NCBI GenBank assembly: GCA_013995675.1
Contig: VWRR01000002.1
Span: forward strand, 372,001-436,000
DNA length: 64,000 nt
DNA from: Cyanidiococcus yangmingshanensis
Lineage: Eukaryota > Rhodophyta > Bangiophyceae > Cyanidiales > Cyanidiaceae
Reading direction: 5' to 3'
Positions 1 to 9,894 of this stretch are shown piece by piece; the stretch's first letter is position 1; the number at the start of each line of letters is the position of its first letter. Under the pieces are notes generated by a model that made no database searches, was not told the DNA's origin, and saw nothing but the letters and a program-made list of their open reading frames with translations. The translations under genes were made by a program, and so were the position numbers.

Positions 1-597
1 ATTCAGGCTGAAGCGGTGCAATCGTCGTCGCCTGAGCAGCCTGTCGCCAGCTCCAATGGGTCAGCGCCGGCTAAGGTGCCGGAAGAAATGGCGTCTCCTT
101 CGACGAGTGCCTCGAGCCGTAGCTCTAACGACACCGCTAGTAGCGCTGAATCGAGCACCGAGAAGCGCCACACCCTGGTGAAACCAGATGTCTCGGCATC
201 CATTGGGGGTGCGCAGGTCGACAGGCTTCAATGTCGGTTTCAGTTCATGGCTCCGCCCCAGGTAGGCACATGTAAGTTGGTGGTGCACGCCATGCCAGAT
301 TGCTATTTCGGACTCAATCGCCACGTCAACTTGGATGTCGAGATCCATGACCACAAGCTACCCGAACCGGAGACCCACTACTTTGATCCCAGCGACCTCA
401 GTGACGACGAACAGGATCACACTCGTCCAGCAGCGCCACCCAACGTTGAGCAGATGGCGGCGCAGAGCCCATCGGTCGATTCTAATGAAGCAACTCATGA
501 ATCTCCGCCGAAGCGCGGAGCGCGCTATTCACCATCTGATCAAAATGATGATTCGAGTGGTGACGACGCTGTGGAGATCGATGGCGAGTCGGATTAG
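1..597 (+). CDS. SEC63: SEC63 translocon subunit, C-terminal fragment
   Basis: The reading frame enters from the left edge and stops at 597, so only the last ~198 residues are visible. A Ser-rich stretch is followed by the end of a Sec63/Brl domain (RFQFMAPPQVGTCKLVVHAM, then a D-CYFGLN segment matching the family's SDSYMGLDQ turn). Next come IHDHKLPEPE and a long acidic Ser/Asp tail. An acidic tail directly after this domain fits ER SEC63 better than the helicase Brr2, which ends soon after its Sec63 domain. SEC63 works with the Sec61 channel and BiP in post-translational import into the ER. The J-domain and membrane segments must lie outside the window. The Ser-rich insertion before the last strands is unusual. 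Confidence 0.7.
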   Translation: MQAEAVQSSSPEQPVASSNGSAPAKVPEEMASPSTSASSRSSNDTASSAESSTEKRHTLVKPDVSASIGGAQVDRLQCRFQFMAPPQVGTCKLVVHAMPDCYFGLNRHVNLDVEIHDHKLPEPETHYFDPSDLSDDEQDHTRPAAPPNVEQMAAQSPSVDSNEATHESPPKRGARYSPSDQNDDSSGDDAVEIDGESD

Positions 598-1122
598 AAT
601 GCGTGGTTGGCCTTCCCATTCCACCGCTCGAATGTTGGTGCATGGTGAAACAGGCCGAGCGCCGACGAACCCTCTTTCGTGTCAGTCGTTGAGACCCACA
701 CCGGATCGCACCGTCGAGACAGACGCTGAACAAAAACCGATCGCCATAAAGGGCCCATGAACAGTAGTATCTATCGTCACGCCTTATCGTGTGCTGCCTT
801 TCGAGTATTCAGGTTCCGCTCGGGTCATGGAGCCGCATGCATTCGTCAGATGTCGTGAATGGCTGCATCGAGGTTTGTGTCGACATCGTGGCTTGCCTTC
901 GTACCGCGTTCGGAAAGACGCCGCCTCCGCATACGGATCTGTGGGCCCGCTGTGTCTACCCTGATCTACGACCTTTCAAGCGTTCAAAAGTCTCGATACG
1001 ATTCGGTAAAACTCTCCGGCGCCTCTATCATGACAGTGCTATTGCCGTCATCGTCGCTCTGGCCCCGATCGTCGCCATCTAAAGCGTCAAGCCGATCGCG
1101 TGTATCCTCATCAACCTCTTCA
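598..1122. other. Intergenic between convergent SEC63 and MAPK genes
   Basis: This is the 3' flank of both genes. On the minus strand one frame stays open from about 1220 to 984 and encodes a strongly acidic peptide (IDVDEEVDEDT and DALDGDDRGQSDDDG). It may be an out-of-frame continuation of the MAPK tail. Nothing else is recognised. Confidence 0.4.
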
Positions 1123-2691
1123 TCAACATCGATCATCTCGGGGATACTGGCGTTCCGAAGCATTTGCGGATGTATCATTTCTACGAGGGGATCCTGACGC
1201 GACACTATCCGTATTTGCATTCTGCGTTACGTTGCTGTAATCGCCATCCATTTGGGTGCTTTTTGCAGTGCCAGTCGCATTCGGAGGCACCGCCGCGAGA
1301 CGCGGAGGAGGCACTGCTTTCGGCCCCGCTGCTGTGGCGGCTTCAGGACGATTTCTCGTCCATCCCTCGACCTGATTCCACATGGTGGCGAGCTTCTCTT
1401 TCGGCATGCTGGCGTAGGCTCGATCTCGTCGCACACCGGCTCTTTGTTCATCGGCCAACGCTGCGCGAAAGCGATCCGCCTGGCTTGGAATTTCGTAGCC
1501 AATCGAGTCCCCGTGAAGAAGTTGCTCCCGCATGTCCGGGTGATAGTGCAGGATCTCTTCCCAGAACAGAGAGCGAAGCTGAGCTGCCGTCAATTGCTCC
1601 CTCTCAAAATAAAACTCCTCAGCTGACAGCGGGTTGCCCGTCACGATCGATTCTGGGGCGTATAGACCTCTAAAGTAAACATGCTGTAGTCCCTCCAGAG
1701 CCGTCAGACGCTTGTCCGGGTCGAACTGGAGCAAATTCTCCAGCAAGTCCAGTGCGTCCGGGGGGGCCTCTAGAAAAATCTCCGCAAAAGGTCGCGGTGG
1801 CCGCTTCGGCAATGAACGCAAATGCTGTTTCGCTTTCGGATTCCGCACTTTGGCGATCGACTCCTCATTTGGGGTTCCGAGGAGTTTCACGATCAACTCC
1901 AGTTGGTGAAAGCTATTAACCCCTGGGAACAAAGGTTCTCCATGATTCAACAATTCGGCAAATATGCACCCGGCTGACCAGATATCAATCGCCGCCGAGT
2001 ACCGTGATGAATAACTCATAATAAGCTCTGGTGCGCGATACCATCTTGTCGCGACATAGTCCGTCCAGCAGGCCATATCCTCCTGCTGGTTGTACGCCAG
2101 GCGAGCCAAACCGAAATCAATCACTCGCAGGTCGCATAATTCATTTATCATGATATTGTTCGGCTTGATATCACGATGAAGGACGTTGCAGCTGTGCATA
2201 TAGTGCAGCGCCTGGAGGAGCTGATACATTAGCCAGCGAATGTGGTCCTGCGACAAGGCAATTTTCGCCCGCAGCACCCGATTCAAATCTGCGGGCATCA
2301 ACTCAAAGACGACGAAAACATCGTTAAAGGAATCTCGCTGTGACGGTATCAAAACCTCCCGTATCGTTATGATGTTCTCGTGCGAACGAAGCAGGCGCAG
2401 AAAACGCAATTCGCGCAATATCCGCACCGCTTCCGGGACCTCGTCAAAAACCCGACGAATCCGTTTCACGGCTACCTTTTCTCGAGTTTGATTATCGACA
2501 GCCGAACAAACGACACCATAAGCACCCTCTCCAATCACTGATACTAGCGTATACCGGTTACCGACCAATGGTACGTCAAAAAACGACTGGCGCAACTCGA
2601 GCGGCCGTGGTGGATGCACTTCCTGTCGATTCTCGCGTGCAACGCGTTCATTTTCTGTATGCTGGGCATGATTTTTTCGCGGTTCAGACAT
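1123..2691 (-). CDS. MAP kinase with TDY activation loop
   Basis: This is a 522-residue Ser/Thr protein kinase of the MAPK family starting at ATG 2691. Visible motifs are the glycine loop GEGAYG (54-59), AVKRI with catalytic Lys76, the catalytic-loop HRDIKPNN (172-179), DFGLARL (192-198) and the activation segment TDYVATRWYRAPE, with phospho-acceptors T210 and Y212. TDY rather than TEY is typical of plant group D MAPKs. The kinase domain ends near residue 355. The remaining ~165 residues form a tail without a recognised domain, rich in Ala, Pro and Asn. It is probably a cytosolic/nuclear kinase activated by a MAPKK; its pathway cannot be read from the window. A different minus frame continues with acidic coding-like sequence past the stop, so the true C-terminus is uncertain. 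Confidence 0.9.
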   Translation of the reverse strand: MSEPRKNHAQHTENERVARENRQEVHPPRPLELRQSFFDVPLVGNRYTLVSVIGEGAYGVVCSAVDNQTREKVAVKRIRRVFDEVPEAVRILRELRFLRLLRSHENIITIREVLIPSQRDSFNDVFVVFELMPADLNRVLRAKIALSQDHIRWLMYQLLQALHYMHSCNVLHRDIKPNNIMINELCDLRVIDFGLARLAYNQQEDMACWTDYVATRWYRAPELIMSYSSRYSAAIDIWSAGCIFAELLNHGEPLFPGVNSFHQLELIVKLLGTPNEESIAKVRNPKAKQHLRSLPKRPPRPFAEIFLEAPPDALDLLENLLQFDPDKRLTALEGLQHVYFRGLYAPESIVTGNPLSAEEFYFEREQLTAAQLRSLFWEEILHYHPDMREQLLHGDSIGYEIPSQADRFRAALADEQRAGVRRDRAYASMPKEKLATMWNQVEGWTRNRPEAATAAGPKAVPPPRLAAVPPNATGTAKSTQMDGDYSNVTQNANTDSVASGSPRRNDTSANASERQYPRDDRC

Positions 2692-4642
2692 GGTGCCTAT
2701 TCAGGAGAAGTCCTAGGCCGTGCGCTCCTTTCGTCAACCACACTCGTCGATGCTGCCTCACCAGCTGCCAGCGTCGCACCAGAACACCCCTAAGACGCTG
2801 TTAACGGTTTCAGATATCAACCGAACGTTACCACTGCAGTCTCGCAACCTTGTAAAGCTCCAGAGAGGAGCACCAAGGGAAGAGACGAAGGCCCCAGCGA
2901 CTGACTTTGCTGGCAGCAAATACCCCTGTGCGCGCAAAGACAGCTATCGAACGTTCGGTTTGGAAAGCACGCACGCACGCACGCACGCACGCAAGCTGTC
3001 ACGGCATCTGCATGGCCGACTCGGATGCGTGTGCGTGATCGTCACATCACAAAAGCGGCCCGGGGCCCTGCCCAAGCGCGGGTCGCCGCACTGCCTTGCC
3101 AGGTGTCGAGCCGGGGGCGCAACCGTCGCCGCCTCCCTGTCATAAAGGCGCGCTTCCGCGGTGCCGTGGTCGCAACCGCCATAGCACGATGGCGATCCGG
3201 GTCACGAGTACGAAACCTCGGCCGCCATGAGGTGGTGCGTGTTGCTCTGAGGAAAATCCAGTCGGAGATGTTGAGTATTGCGGAGCATTTCCAGCGAAAC
3301 TTATGAGGAAGGCCAAGTTTGATGAAAATTTTTAGGGAGATAAAACGCTCCTGCTTTTCTCTTTCGCAATGAAACCCCGATCAAGGTGGTGATGTTTCCA
3401 GAGGCTTTCCCCAGCTATCTAGCTCAGAGAAATGCCTTCACGAAGAGCTATAGTAATCAGGAGAAGTTTGGTGCATTTGTTCAGAAAATTCCGAGGGATT
3501 GTCTCAGAGAAAAGATACTGATTGCGAGCGTTGGATACTGCGCGGTCTCATCCCAGCGAGGACAGGAAGACCAGCGGACGAGTCAGATGCGCCACAGTCC
3601 GGGGCATCCATCACCATGAGGATTGAGTGATCGGAGACGCGGGGCCTAGTGCTCGTTTGGAAATGATCGGTTCCCGAAACGCGATCGAATGATTACGTGC
3701 GGAGGTTTCAGTGGTGCATGAAGGGATGGGATCGCGATTCGAGTTCAGGGTTTGGACTCTGTCACGCTTGGAGACGTGTCGATGGTTTGGTAACAGGGTT
3801 GTTCGTGAGCGCTGAGTCTATCGACGGGTCCGCGAGTTCGCTTGAGGGAACGCAGATTTTGTGAAAAACTTGAATTCCACGATCGATGCATGCCTACCAA
3901 AGATATGGATGTGGCAACGATAACATTCAGGGAGAAGGCAGAGGCGTGAGTTCTATTCAGGGAAACGTCATCCACTGCAGTCGATGAGAGAAATCAAACC
4001 GCCCATGAACGGACTGAGGATACCCATAGGACCTCGAGCTCATGCGTACTGACAAGCGCGAGAAGGCTACTCGAATCTCAAAGAGGAATGGAAGAATCTC
4101 GGCACAGATTCCGTTTTCCGTTCGGCAAAAAGCATATGCTTGAAATAAAGGTTGTATGAGAGCAGAGGAAACGCTGACTTGGCCCGCCAGTCATCCATCC
4201 AGAAATGCTTTCGCAACAGGAAATATCAAGCAATTCTCTATTTGATTGCCGCTACTCTTCAGCATAGGGTGCATTCCGTCCCATCGGGGGCCATGAGACG
4301 AAACGCTCAGCAGCAATAGTGTGAAAGCCCATCACAAAACCTGTACATAACCGGTCTGTTTGAATGATGGCCTGAATCTGACTTTTGCGAACATTGATTC
4401 CTGAATTCAAAAGAGACTCCGGTTCGCAAACTACATTTTTCTTAACTTTACCACCACTTGGCGGGTCGCAAGGAAACTCAATTGGAATTAGCAACATCAA
4501 TATTTAGAGCGTCCAACACCGGGATGTCTGACTTTTGAGAAAATGCGAAACATCCGCGCCTCACCTTACGAGCATAAACGGGGTCGAGGCTGTTGCGGCG
4601 ATCGGGGTGCGCATCAGCACGCGAGACATCATTCCCTGCGCA
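2692..4642. other. Long intergenic region between divergent MAPK and chorismate mutase genes
   Basis: Almost 2 kb without a convincing gene. Small ATG frames at 3025-3306 (+, 93 residues, Arg-rich), 3392-3619 (+) and 4252-4497 (-) have no recognisable family and are probably chance. It contains a GCAC microsatellite (2968-2993). A U-rich Sm-like AATTTTTAG followed by a short hairpin lies at 3327-3350, but no snRNA body could be recognised. Confidence 0.4.
2968..2993. repeat. (GCAC)n microsatellite
   Basis: About six and a half head-to-tail copies of GCAC, in the 5' flank of the MAPK gene. Confidence 0.85.
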
Positions 4643-5623
4643 ATGCGCCTACACACTGGACGGGCGAGCTTGACTCGCATGTTTGCCAACACCGAAGTAA
4701 TCGTTGGCGTGCGAAGACTGGAGCACAGAAGAGCTGTTTTCTCTACGCTTTGTGTGCAGCGTCAGGAGGGGCCAACGTTGGGTTTCTCCCGGCGGCGTGG
4801 ACTGAAAGCATCGTCACGTAACGGCAGACGTTTATGGATGGTTTCGCAGATCGAAAAGTTTGACTTGGAGCAACTTCGAACAAAGCTGATCCGGCAGGAA
4901 GAGACCATTATATTTGCGCTGATAGAGCGCGCACAGTTCAAACGAAACGTTGTCATCTATGAGAAAGAGGGGCCGCTTTTTCGCATACCGGGGTTTTCGG
5001 GCTCGTTTCTAGACTATCTTCTCCTGGAGACTGAGAGGCTGCACGCACGAGTACGGCGCTACACCGCCCCGGACGAGCACGCTTTCTTTCCCGATCAGCT
5101 GCCAAAACCGATCTTGCCACCACTTGCATACGAGCAAGTGCTGCATCCCAATAGCATCAACGTCAACGAGAAGATTCTGCAAATCTATACACAAGAAATC
5201 ATTCCGCGATTGACGGATGAGGGAGATGACCTCAACTACGGGTCATCGTGTGTGAATGACGTTGCCTGTCTACAGGCTCTGAGCAAGCGGATTCATTACG
5301 GCAAGTTTGTGGCGGAGGCGAAGTATCGGGCAGCGCCTGCGCTGTACCGCCCGCTCATAGAACAGCGTGATACCGAAGCGATTAAGGAGAACCTAACAGA
5401 TCGATCAGTAGAGGCGCAGCTCCTGCGACGTGTTGAAATGAAAGCGGCAACGTATGGCCGTGAAGTTGAGGTTGGCCAAATGCAGAGGCTCCGGCATGAA
5501 GCGACCCTAGATGGGGATGAGAGTCAACACTTCCCGCGCCTCTTGGCCAACATATATGCGAATTATGTCATCCCTCTAACGAAGGAAGTCGAGGTGCTCT
5601 ACATGTTGCAGCGATGGCCCTAG
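4643..5623 (+). CDS. Chorismate mutase, plastid-targeted (AroQ, eukaryotic type)
   Basis: Chorismate mutase converts chorismate to prephenate, the committed step to Phe and Tyr. The first ATG of the frame is 4643, giving 326 residues; the frame is open further upstream but only with non-ATG codons. The first ~65 residues are Arg/Ser-rich and lack acidic patches, as expected for a plastid transit peptide. The mature enzyme starts near QIEKFDLEQLRTKLIRQEETIIFALIER (written here as two parts: QIEKFDLEQLRTKL, then IRQEETIIFALIER). It continues through the conserved NSINVNEKI and FVAEAKY segments and ends with YVIPLTKEVEVLYMLQRW, the hallmark C-terminus of the plant/yeast all-helical enzyme. The plant and yeast enzymes are allosterically controlled by aromatic amino acids, so regulation is likely here too. 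Confidence 0.93.
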   Translation: MRLHTGRASLTRMFANTEVIVGVRRLEHRRAVFSTLCVQRQEGPTLGFSRRRGLKASSRNGRRLWMVSQIEKFDLEQLRTKLIRQEETIIFALIERAQFKRNVVIYEKEGPLFRIPGFSGSFLDYLLLETERLHARVRRYTAPDEHAFFPDQLPKPILPPLAYEQVLHPNSINVNEKILQIYTQEIIPRLTDEGDDLNYGSSCVNDVACLQALSKRIHYGKFVAEAKYRAAPALYRPLIEQRDTEAIKENLTDRSVEAQLLRRVEMKAATYGREVEVGQMQRLRHEATLDGDESQHFPRLLANIYANYVIPLTKEVEVLYMLQRWP

Positions 5624-6559
5624 GAAGGTCGCGACTACAGCACGTGTCCGTTCTGACTTTCCACTCAGATTCGGTGCGGACCCTGGTCTGCTTTTGCACT
5701 GAATACGTGTCTGCGCAACTTTGGGCGGGCATCTGGTGCTGAACTCGCCGATGAACGCCGGTATCGCTCGTCTGAAAACGAATCTGCCACCGCCATGCGA
5801 TCGTGTCGGTGGCGTCCAAGCCCTGAAACGTTGGAAGTCCAGACTCATCGCCTGGGACGATCGAAGCACGAGGGTGGGGGCTGTCATCGGAACGCTCCTC
5901 TGCATGCTTCACGCATCGCATCCTATCCTGAAACTTGACTGATGAGAACGATTGGGTCAACGCACACGAATAGCTTGAATATAACTGCCTTGGAGTGAAC
6001 TGGGGCGATTCTTTCATCCTCCGAGGAATCCTGTCGTGAACAAGAGTTTTCGATAAGATAACGAGGAGATGGCTCGAGTTTGAAGCGAAGCATTATTTCC
6101 AGACACGGCCACTTTAAGGCGCTACAACAGGGAATTCACTGTCATATGGTGTGCGCCTACAGCATACGAGGCTGCTGATGACACTATGGCAGGTGCACAA
6201 ACGCGATCCTAGAGCGCCAGAGGCGGTTCCCGTCATCGCCTGGAGAAGCGCAACCAAAATTTAATGAATTCGAAGCCGTTCTGGAGATCTCTCTATCGAT
6301 CGATTTTTTCAGTAAGCAAACACAGAGCCATGGCAGATATTACCCATCGGGGATGCGGTCCAGACCTCTCGCGTCATAAGCATCGCTGCCGAAACTGGGG
6401 AGAAAACAAAGCGCCGCACGAGAACGCTCAACGTCATCAATCCGCAAGCCGGAACCTCATAGTGCCCAGAGGCTCGATATAAAGGCCCAATGAAAAATGA
6501 GAACACGACAACTAGCCTTTCGATGAGACGCTGACAACGTCGTGGGTAATCTTTATTCG
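5624..6559. other. Intergenic between convergent chorismate mutase and ADSL genes
   Basis: About 0.9 kb of 3' flanking sequence. Short frames on both strands lack ATG starts or recognisable motifs. No RNA gene or repeat was seen. Confidence 0.4.
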
Positions 6560-8212
6560 TTAGACTCGAATGACCCCGGCAGAGTCCAATATCGAATTTT
6601 CGGCAGGCGTGTCTGGTACCAGTTCATGGCGCGCCTCCAAGGCTGGGTAGACGTGTTCATCGAGAAACTCGTCCACCTGCTGGGGCGCGCGACCCACAAA
6701 CTCGGAGCTATCACAGAGAGCATCAATTCGGTCTCGAATACAGGCGAACCGTTCGTCCGCCTTGAGGCGCTCCAGGAGATCGTTGTCGAGGCCTTCATCT
6801 TTCACCCGAGCTGCGGCTGCCACACTGTGCTCTCTTATCGCTTCGTGCATCGTTTGGCGGTCTTGCCCCGCTCGCACAGCGGCCATGAGGATATTTTCTG
6901 TCGCCATAAAAGGGAGCTCTTGAAGTAAATGACTCTCAATCACTCGCGGGTGCACAACCAAACCGCGACTAATGTTGAGCACTAGTTGAAGGATCGCGTC
7001 CGCGGTCAGGAATGCTTCACTAATCGCCAGTCGACGGTTTGCTGAATCGTCAAGTGTTCGTTCCAGCCACTGCGTTGAAGCCGTTTCCGCCGGATTAAGT
7101 ACCAGCGTCTGCAGAAAACGAGCTAAGCCATTGATCCGCTCGGAGCGCATCGGATTCCGTTTGTAGGCCATCGCAGAGCTCCCAATTTGATTCGCCTCGT
7201 ACGGTTCCTCGACCTCCTTCATATGTTGCAGTAGTCGAATGTCATTCGCCATTTTTGCTGCAGATTGTCCGATTCCGGCCAAGCCCGCCAATACAAGAAA
7301 GTCTTGCTTGCGTGGGTAGGTCTGACCGGTAATCGGAAAGCTCTCCGCAAACCCCATTCGCTCTGTCACGAGTCGATCGAGTTGCCTCACTCGTCGATGG
7401 TCGCCATCAAAAAGCGCCAGAAAAGAAGCCTGTGTTCCAGTCGTACCTTTCACTCCCCTGAATTTGAGTTCCTTTTGCACTCGTTCCAGCTGCTGTCCGT
7501 CAATGAGCAGGTCTTGTATCCACAAACACGCTCTTTTGCCAACAGTCGTTGGTTGCGCAGGCTGGAAATGCGTATACGCGAGGGTTGGTAGGTCTCGGTA
7601 TCGAGCAGCAAACCGGGCCAGCTCCTTGATGCACATCCAAAGCGTCCGCTGGAGCAGCTCCAGCCCGCGTTTCTGTTGCAAAAGCTCGGAATTATCTGTC
7701 ACATAGCAGGAAGTTGCGCCAAGATGTATGATCGGCCTCGCGATCGGCACTTGGTCACCTAGAGCGTGCACGTGGGCCATCACGTCGTGCCGCAACTTCG
7801 CTTCGTAGGCAGCGGCAGCCTCGAGTGGCAGCGGAAAGTGCTCCTCTGCAGCCAAGCGAAGTCCTTCAACCTGTTCCGGCGTGATCTGGAGACCTAAAGA
7901 ACGCTCACAGTCCGCCAAGACGTACCATAACTTCCGCCACAACCGAAACCGATACTCGTCCGAGAAAGTTTCGCGCATCGCTGAGGATGCATAGCGCGTA
8001 GACAACGGTGACAAGTAGGTCGAGCGCTCTCCTGCTGCGTCCAGTTTTGGCTGGTTGTCAAACGGCATAACGAATCGAATTCGAATGCTGGATCCTTCAA
8101 CACGCTTCAAGACGCGTCTTTTTGTGAGGTTTCTCGAGTAATTCGACTGCGAGCGCACTAGCTCCCGGTGCAAGTTTGGCGTTAAACAAAACGTGAGTGC
8201 ACGTGGTTGCAT
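6560..8212 (-). CDS. ADSL: Adenylosuccinate lyase
   Basis: Fumarase/aspartase-superfamily enzyme that acts twice in purine synthesis: SAICAR to AICAR, and adenylosuccinate to AMP, releasing fumarate each time. The animal-type signature SSAMAYKRNPMRSE is present, together with PLSTRYAS near the mature N-terminus, LGATSCYVTDN, and TLAYTHFQPAQPTTVGKR containing the catalytic-His region. From the first in-frame ATG (8212) the protein is 550 residues. The next good ATG (8071, MPFDNQ) would give 503 residues, close to the usual length of about 480. The extra 47 residues are basic and Ser/Arg-rich and could be an organellar targeting peptide. The gene is divergent from tRNA-Asn with a 255-bp shared upstream region. 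Confidence 0.95.
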   Translation of the reverse strand: MQPRALTFCLTPNLHRELVRSQSNYSRNLTKRRVLKRVEGSSIRIRFVMPFDNQPKLDAAGERSTYLSPLSTRYASSAMRETFSDEYRFRLWRKLWYVLADCERSLGLQITPEQVEGLRLAAEEHFPLPLEAAAAYEAKLRHDVMAHVHALGDQVPIARPIIHLGATSCYVTDNSELLQQKRGLELLQRTLWMCIKELARFAARYRDLPTLAYTHFQPAQPTTVGKRACLWIQDLLIDGQQLERVQKELKFRGVKGTTGTQASFLALFDGDHRRVRQLDRLVTERMGFAESFPITGQTYPRKQDFLVLAGLAGIGQSAAKMANDIRLLQHMKEVEEPYEANQIGSSAMAYKRNPMRSERINGLARFLQTLVLNPAETASTQWLERTLDDSANRRLAISEAFLTADAILQLVLNISRGLVVHPRVIESHLLQELPFMATENILMAAVRAGQDRQTMHEAIREHSVAAAARVKDEGLDNDLLERLKADERFACIRDRIDALCDSSEFVGRAPQQVDEFLDEHVYPALEARHELVPDTPAENSILDSAGVIRV

Positions 8213-8467
8213 AACGCTATAGCGCAGAACTGTCGAGTTAAGCGTTGCAGTCGCACTGTCGCTGAAGACTGTGCTTCTTGGCCTTGAACAGAGCGGTAGC
8301 AGGTTGGTTCTTCTGAACAATTCGCACCAAGAAAACTGAAAATCTTCAATGACCACGAAAACGCCTGCAACCAACGACGGCAAGTAATTCAGGGAGTCCC
8401 GCTGGATGCCCGCATTGGACGCAGCTCTTTATATCATGATTTGAGGCGCTCACCAACGTGCCGCGAC

Positions 8468-8553
8468 GGTAGTATAGCTCAGTTGGTTAGAGCGTGCGGC
8501 TGTTAATCGACACGGGAACCGCAAGGTCGAGAGTTCAAGCCTCTCTACTACCG
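8468..8553 (+). tRNA. tRNA-Asn(GTT) with a 12-nt intron
   Basis: A complete cloverleaf can be folded by hand. The acceptor is 8468-8474 paired perfectly with 8546-8552 (GGTAGTA/TACTACC). The D arm is GCTC/GAGC (8477-8493). The anticodon stem is TGCGG (8495-8499) with CCGCA (8519-8523). The variable loop is AGGTC, and the T arm is GAGAG-TTCAAGC-CTCTC (8529-8545). The discriminator is G8553, with no encoded CCA. The anticodon GTT is at 8502-8504. Twelve extra bases (about 8506-8517) sit at the canonical 37/38 position; removing them leaves a standard 74-nt tRNA. A- and B-box promoters are internal. Confidence 0.93.
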
Positions 8554-8558
8554 ATCAC

Positions 8559-8568
8559 TTTTGATTTT
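8559..8568 (+). terminator. RNA polymerase III terminator of tRNA-Asn
   Basis: Two TTTT runs (8559-8562 and 8565-8568) lie 5 bases after the tRNA discriminator, the usual Pol III stop signal. Confidence 0.7.
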
Positions 8569-9894
8569 GGACAAGCAGGAGAGCGTCGCGGACGTCGTTG
8601 CGACCAGAAAATCCTCGTCTAAGCAGCGGAATCTTCGCAACAGGCACTCCGAGGGCTGAAATAACTCCAAGACGAAACCGCGTTCGCAGACCGCAGCGAG
8701 GCCAAACCTGCCCAAACATGGAACGAAATATGGAATGTTGGTAGAGAGTTACTCTGTTGGACTCTTGTAATCGCGATGAACTCGAGCAATAGCTAGAAAC
8801 AATTGTTCAGAACTAGCAACACGACGAACCGCTCCTACCGGCTGCATGGCCTCGACCCAGTCTTGCAAACTCAACACAACACTGATCGAGCGCATTCCAT
8901 GAATCGAGCAGGTAGTCGACTCCAGCTTTGAAGACGGATGCGCTCAAATACTTTATCGTGTTTGACTGCGTAACGTACCGGCATGAACATCTTAGACGCA
9001 CATAGAACGAACAATACCAGACTCGAATGAGTTATCCAATCGTCCCGTTGGGTTCCTCCAAGAAAATCAAGTCGGACATTCATGACGTAATCACATTCCT
9101 TCAAATATATTCTTCGCGGATGAGGGCGAGTCTAGATCGACCCATGAAAAACAACAGATGTCGCTTCTAAGTTCACGGGTTCAACGGCGGCGAGTCGCGT
9201 CCTGCCCGAGGTCCGCACTCCATCGGTTTCGAAAATAAGACTGGCAGCTGCCGGTCTTTTGTAGTCCCCTGGGGGTATCGCGCCCTCGTGTAACAGGTCT
9301 GAGTGCATTTTCCGATTCGCGAGACTCGAGCGGGAGACATTCCACCAATTCCCCCCGACACGGATCATCAAAAAATCTCCTTGCTACTGAATTCGCCTCC
9401 ACATTCGTTTAGACCCGAGTATAGAAAAGCCATCCCTGCTGCCCAGTTGTTGGCAGCGGATACATCCCCAACGGTTGGTGAGAGGCAGCACACGCGCCGC
9501 TGGAGTCAGGCGAGCAACAGGCGTTCGCAGATTGTCGCTTATCGTGAGCGAGCACTCGAGCGCATCGGCCTCGTCGTTCGGGACCTCGAACATGAGGCTA
9601 TCGGTTCGAGCTGTGCTGAAGAAGATTTGATTCAAGGCCCGACGAGGAAGCAGCGAAAAGCCGGACCTCAATGGTCGATTGTTTGCGCTGCAACGGTTCG
9701 TCTCGCTGAGCGAATGGGTATGCTGCCGGATCTAGATTATAGCCAACCCGCAACGTCGAACGTTGATCGGCCTGCGTCTGATGCCCCCTGGTCTGGAATC
9801 CGTACACCAGCGCCAGTGCTATAACCTCGAGATCAGACAGATTAATGCACTAGCTTGTATTCGTTACAGAAAAGCTATTGCGTTGTTTACGTTC
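8569..9894. other. Intergenic between tRNA-Asn and the sigma factor gene
   Basis: About 1.3 kb. The longest frame (9303-9824, +) begins only at GTG and resembles no family; minus-strand frames overlap it. No gene, repeat or RNA is supported. Confidence 0.4.

Noticed and set aside
3327-3350. Sm-site-like AATTTTTAG followed by a GGAG/CTCC hairpin, as at the end of an snRNA
   Set aside because: No U2 branch-pairing, U4, U5 loop or U6 ACAGAGA motif is recognisable upstream.
9303-9824. 173-codon plus-strand frame
   Set aside because: It begins only at GTG in what is evidently a eukaryotic genome and matches no family; it is countered by overlapping minus frames.
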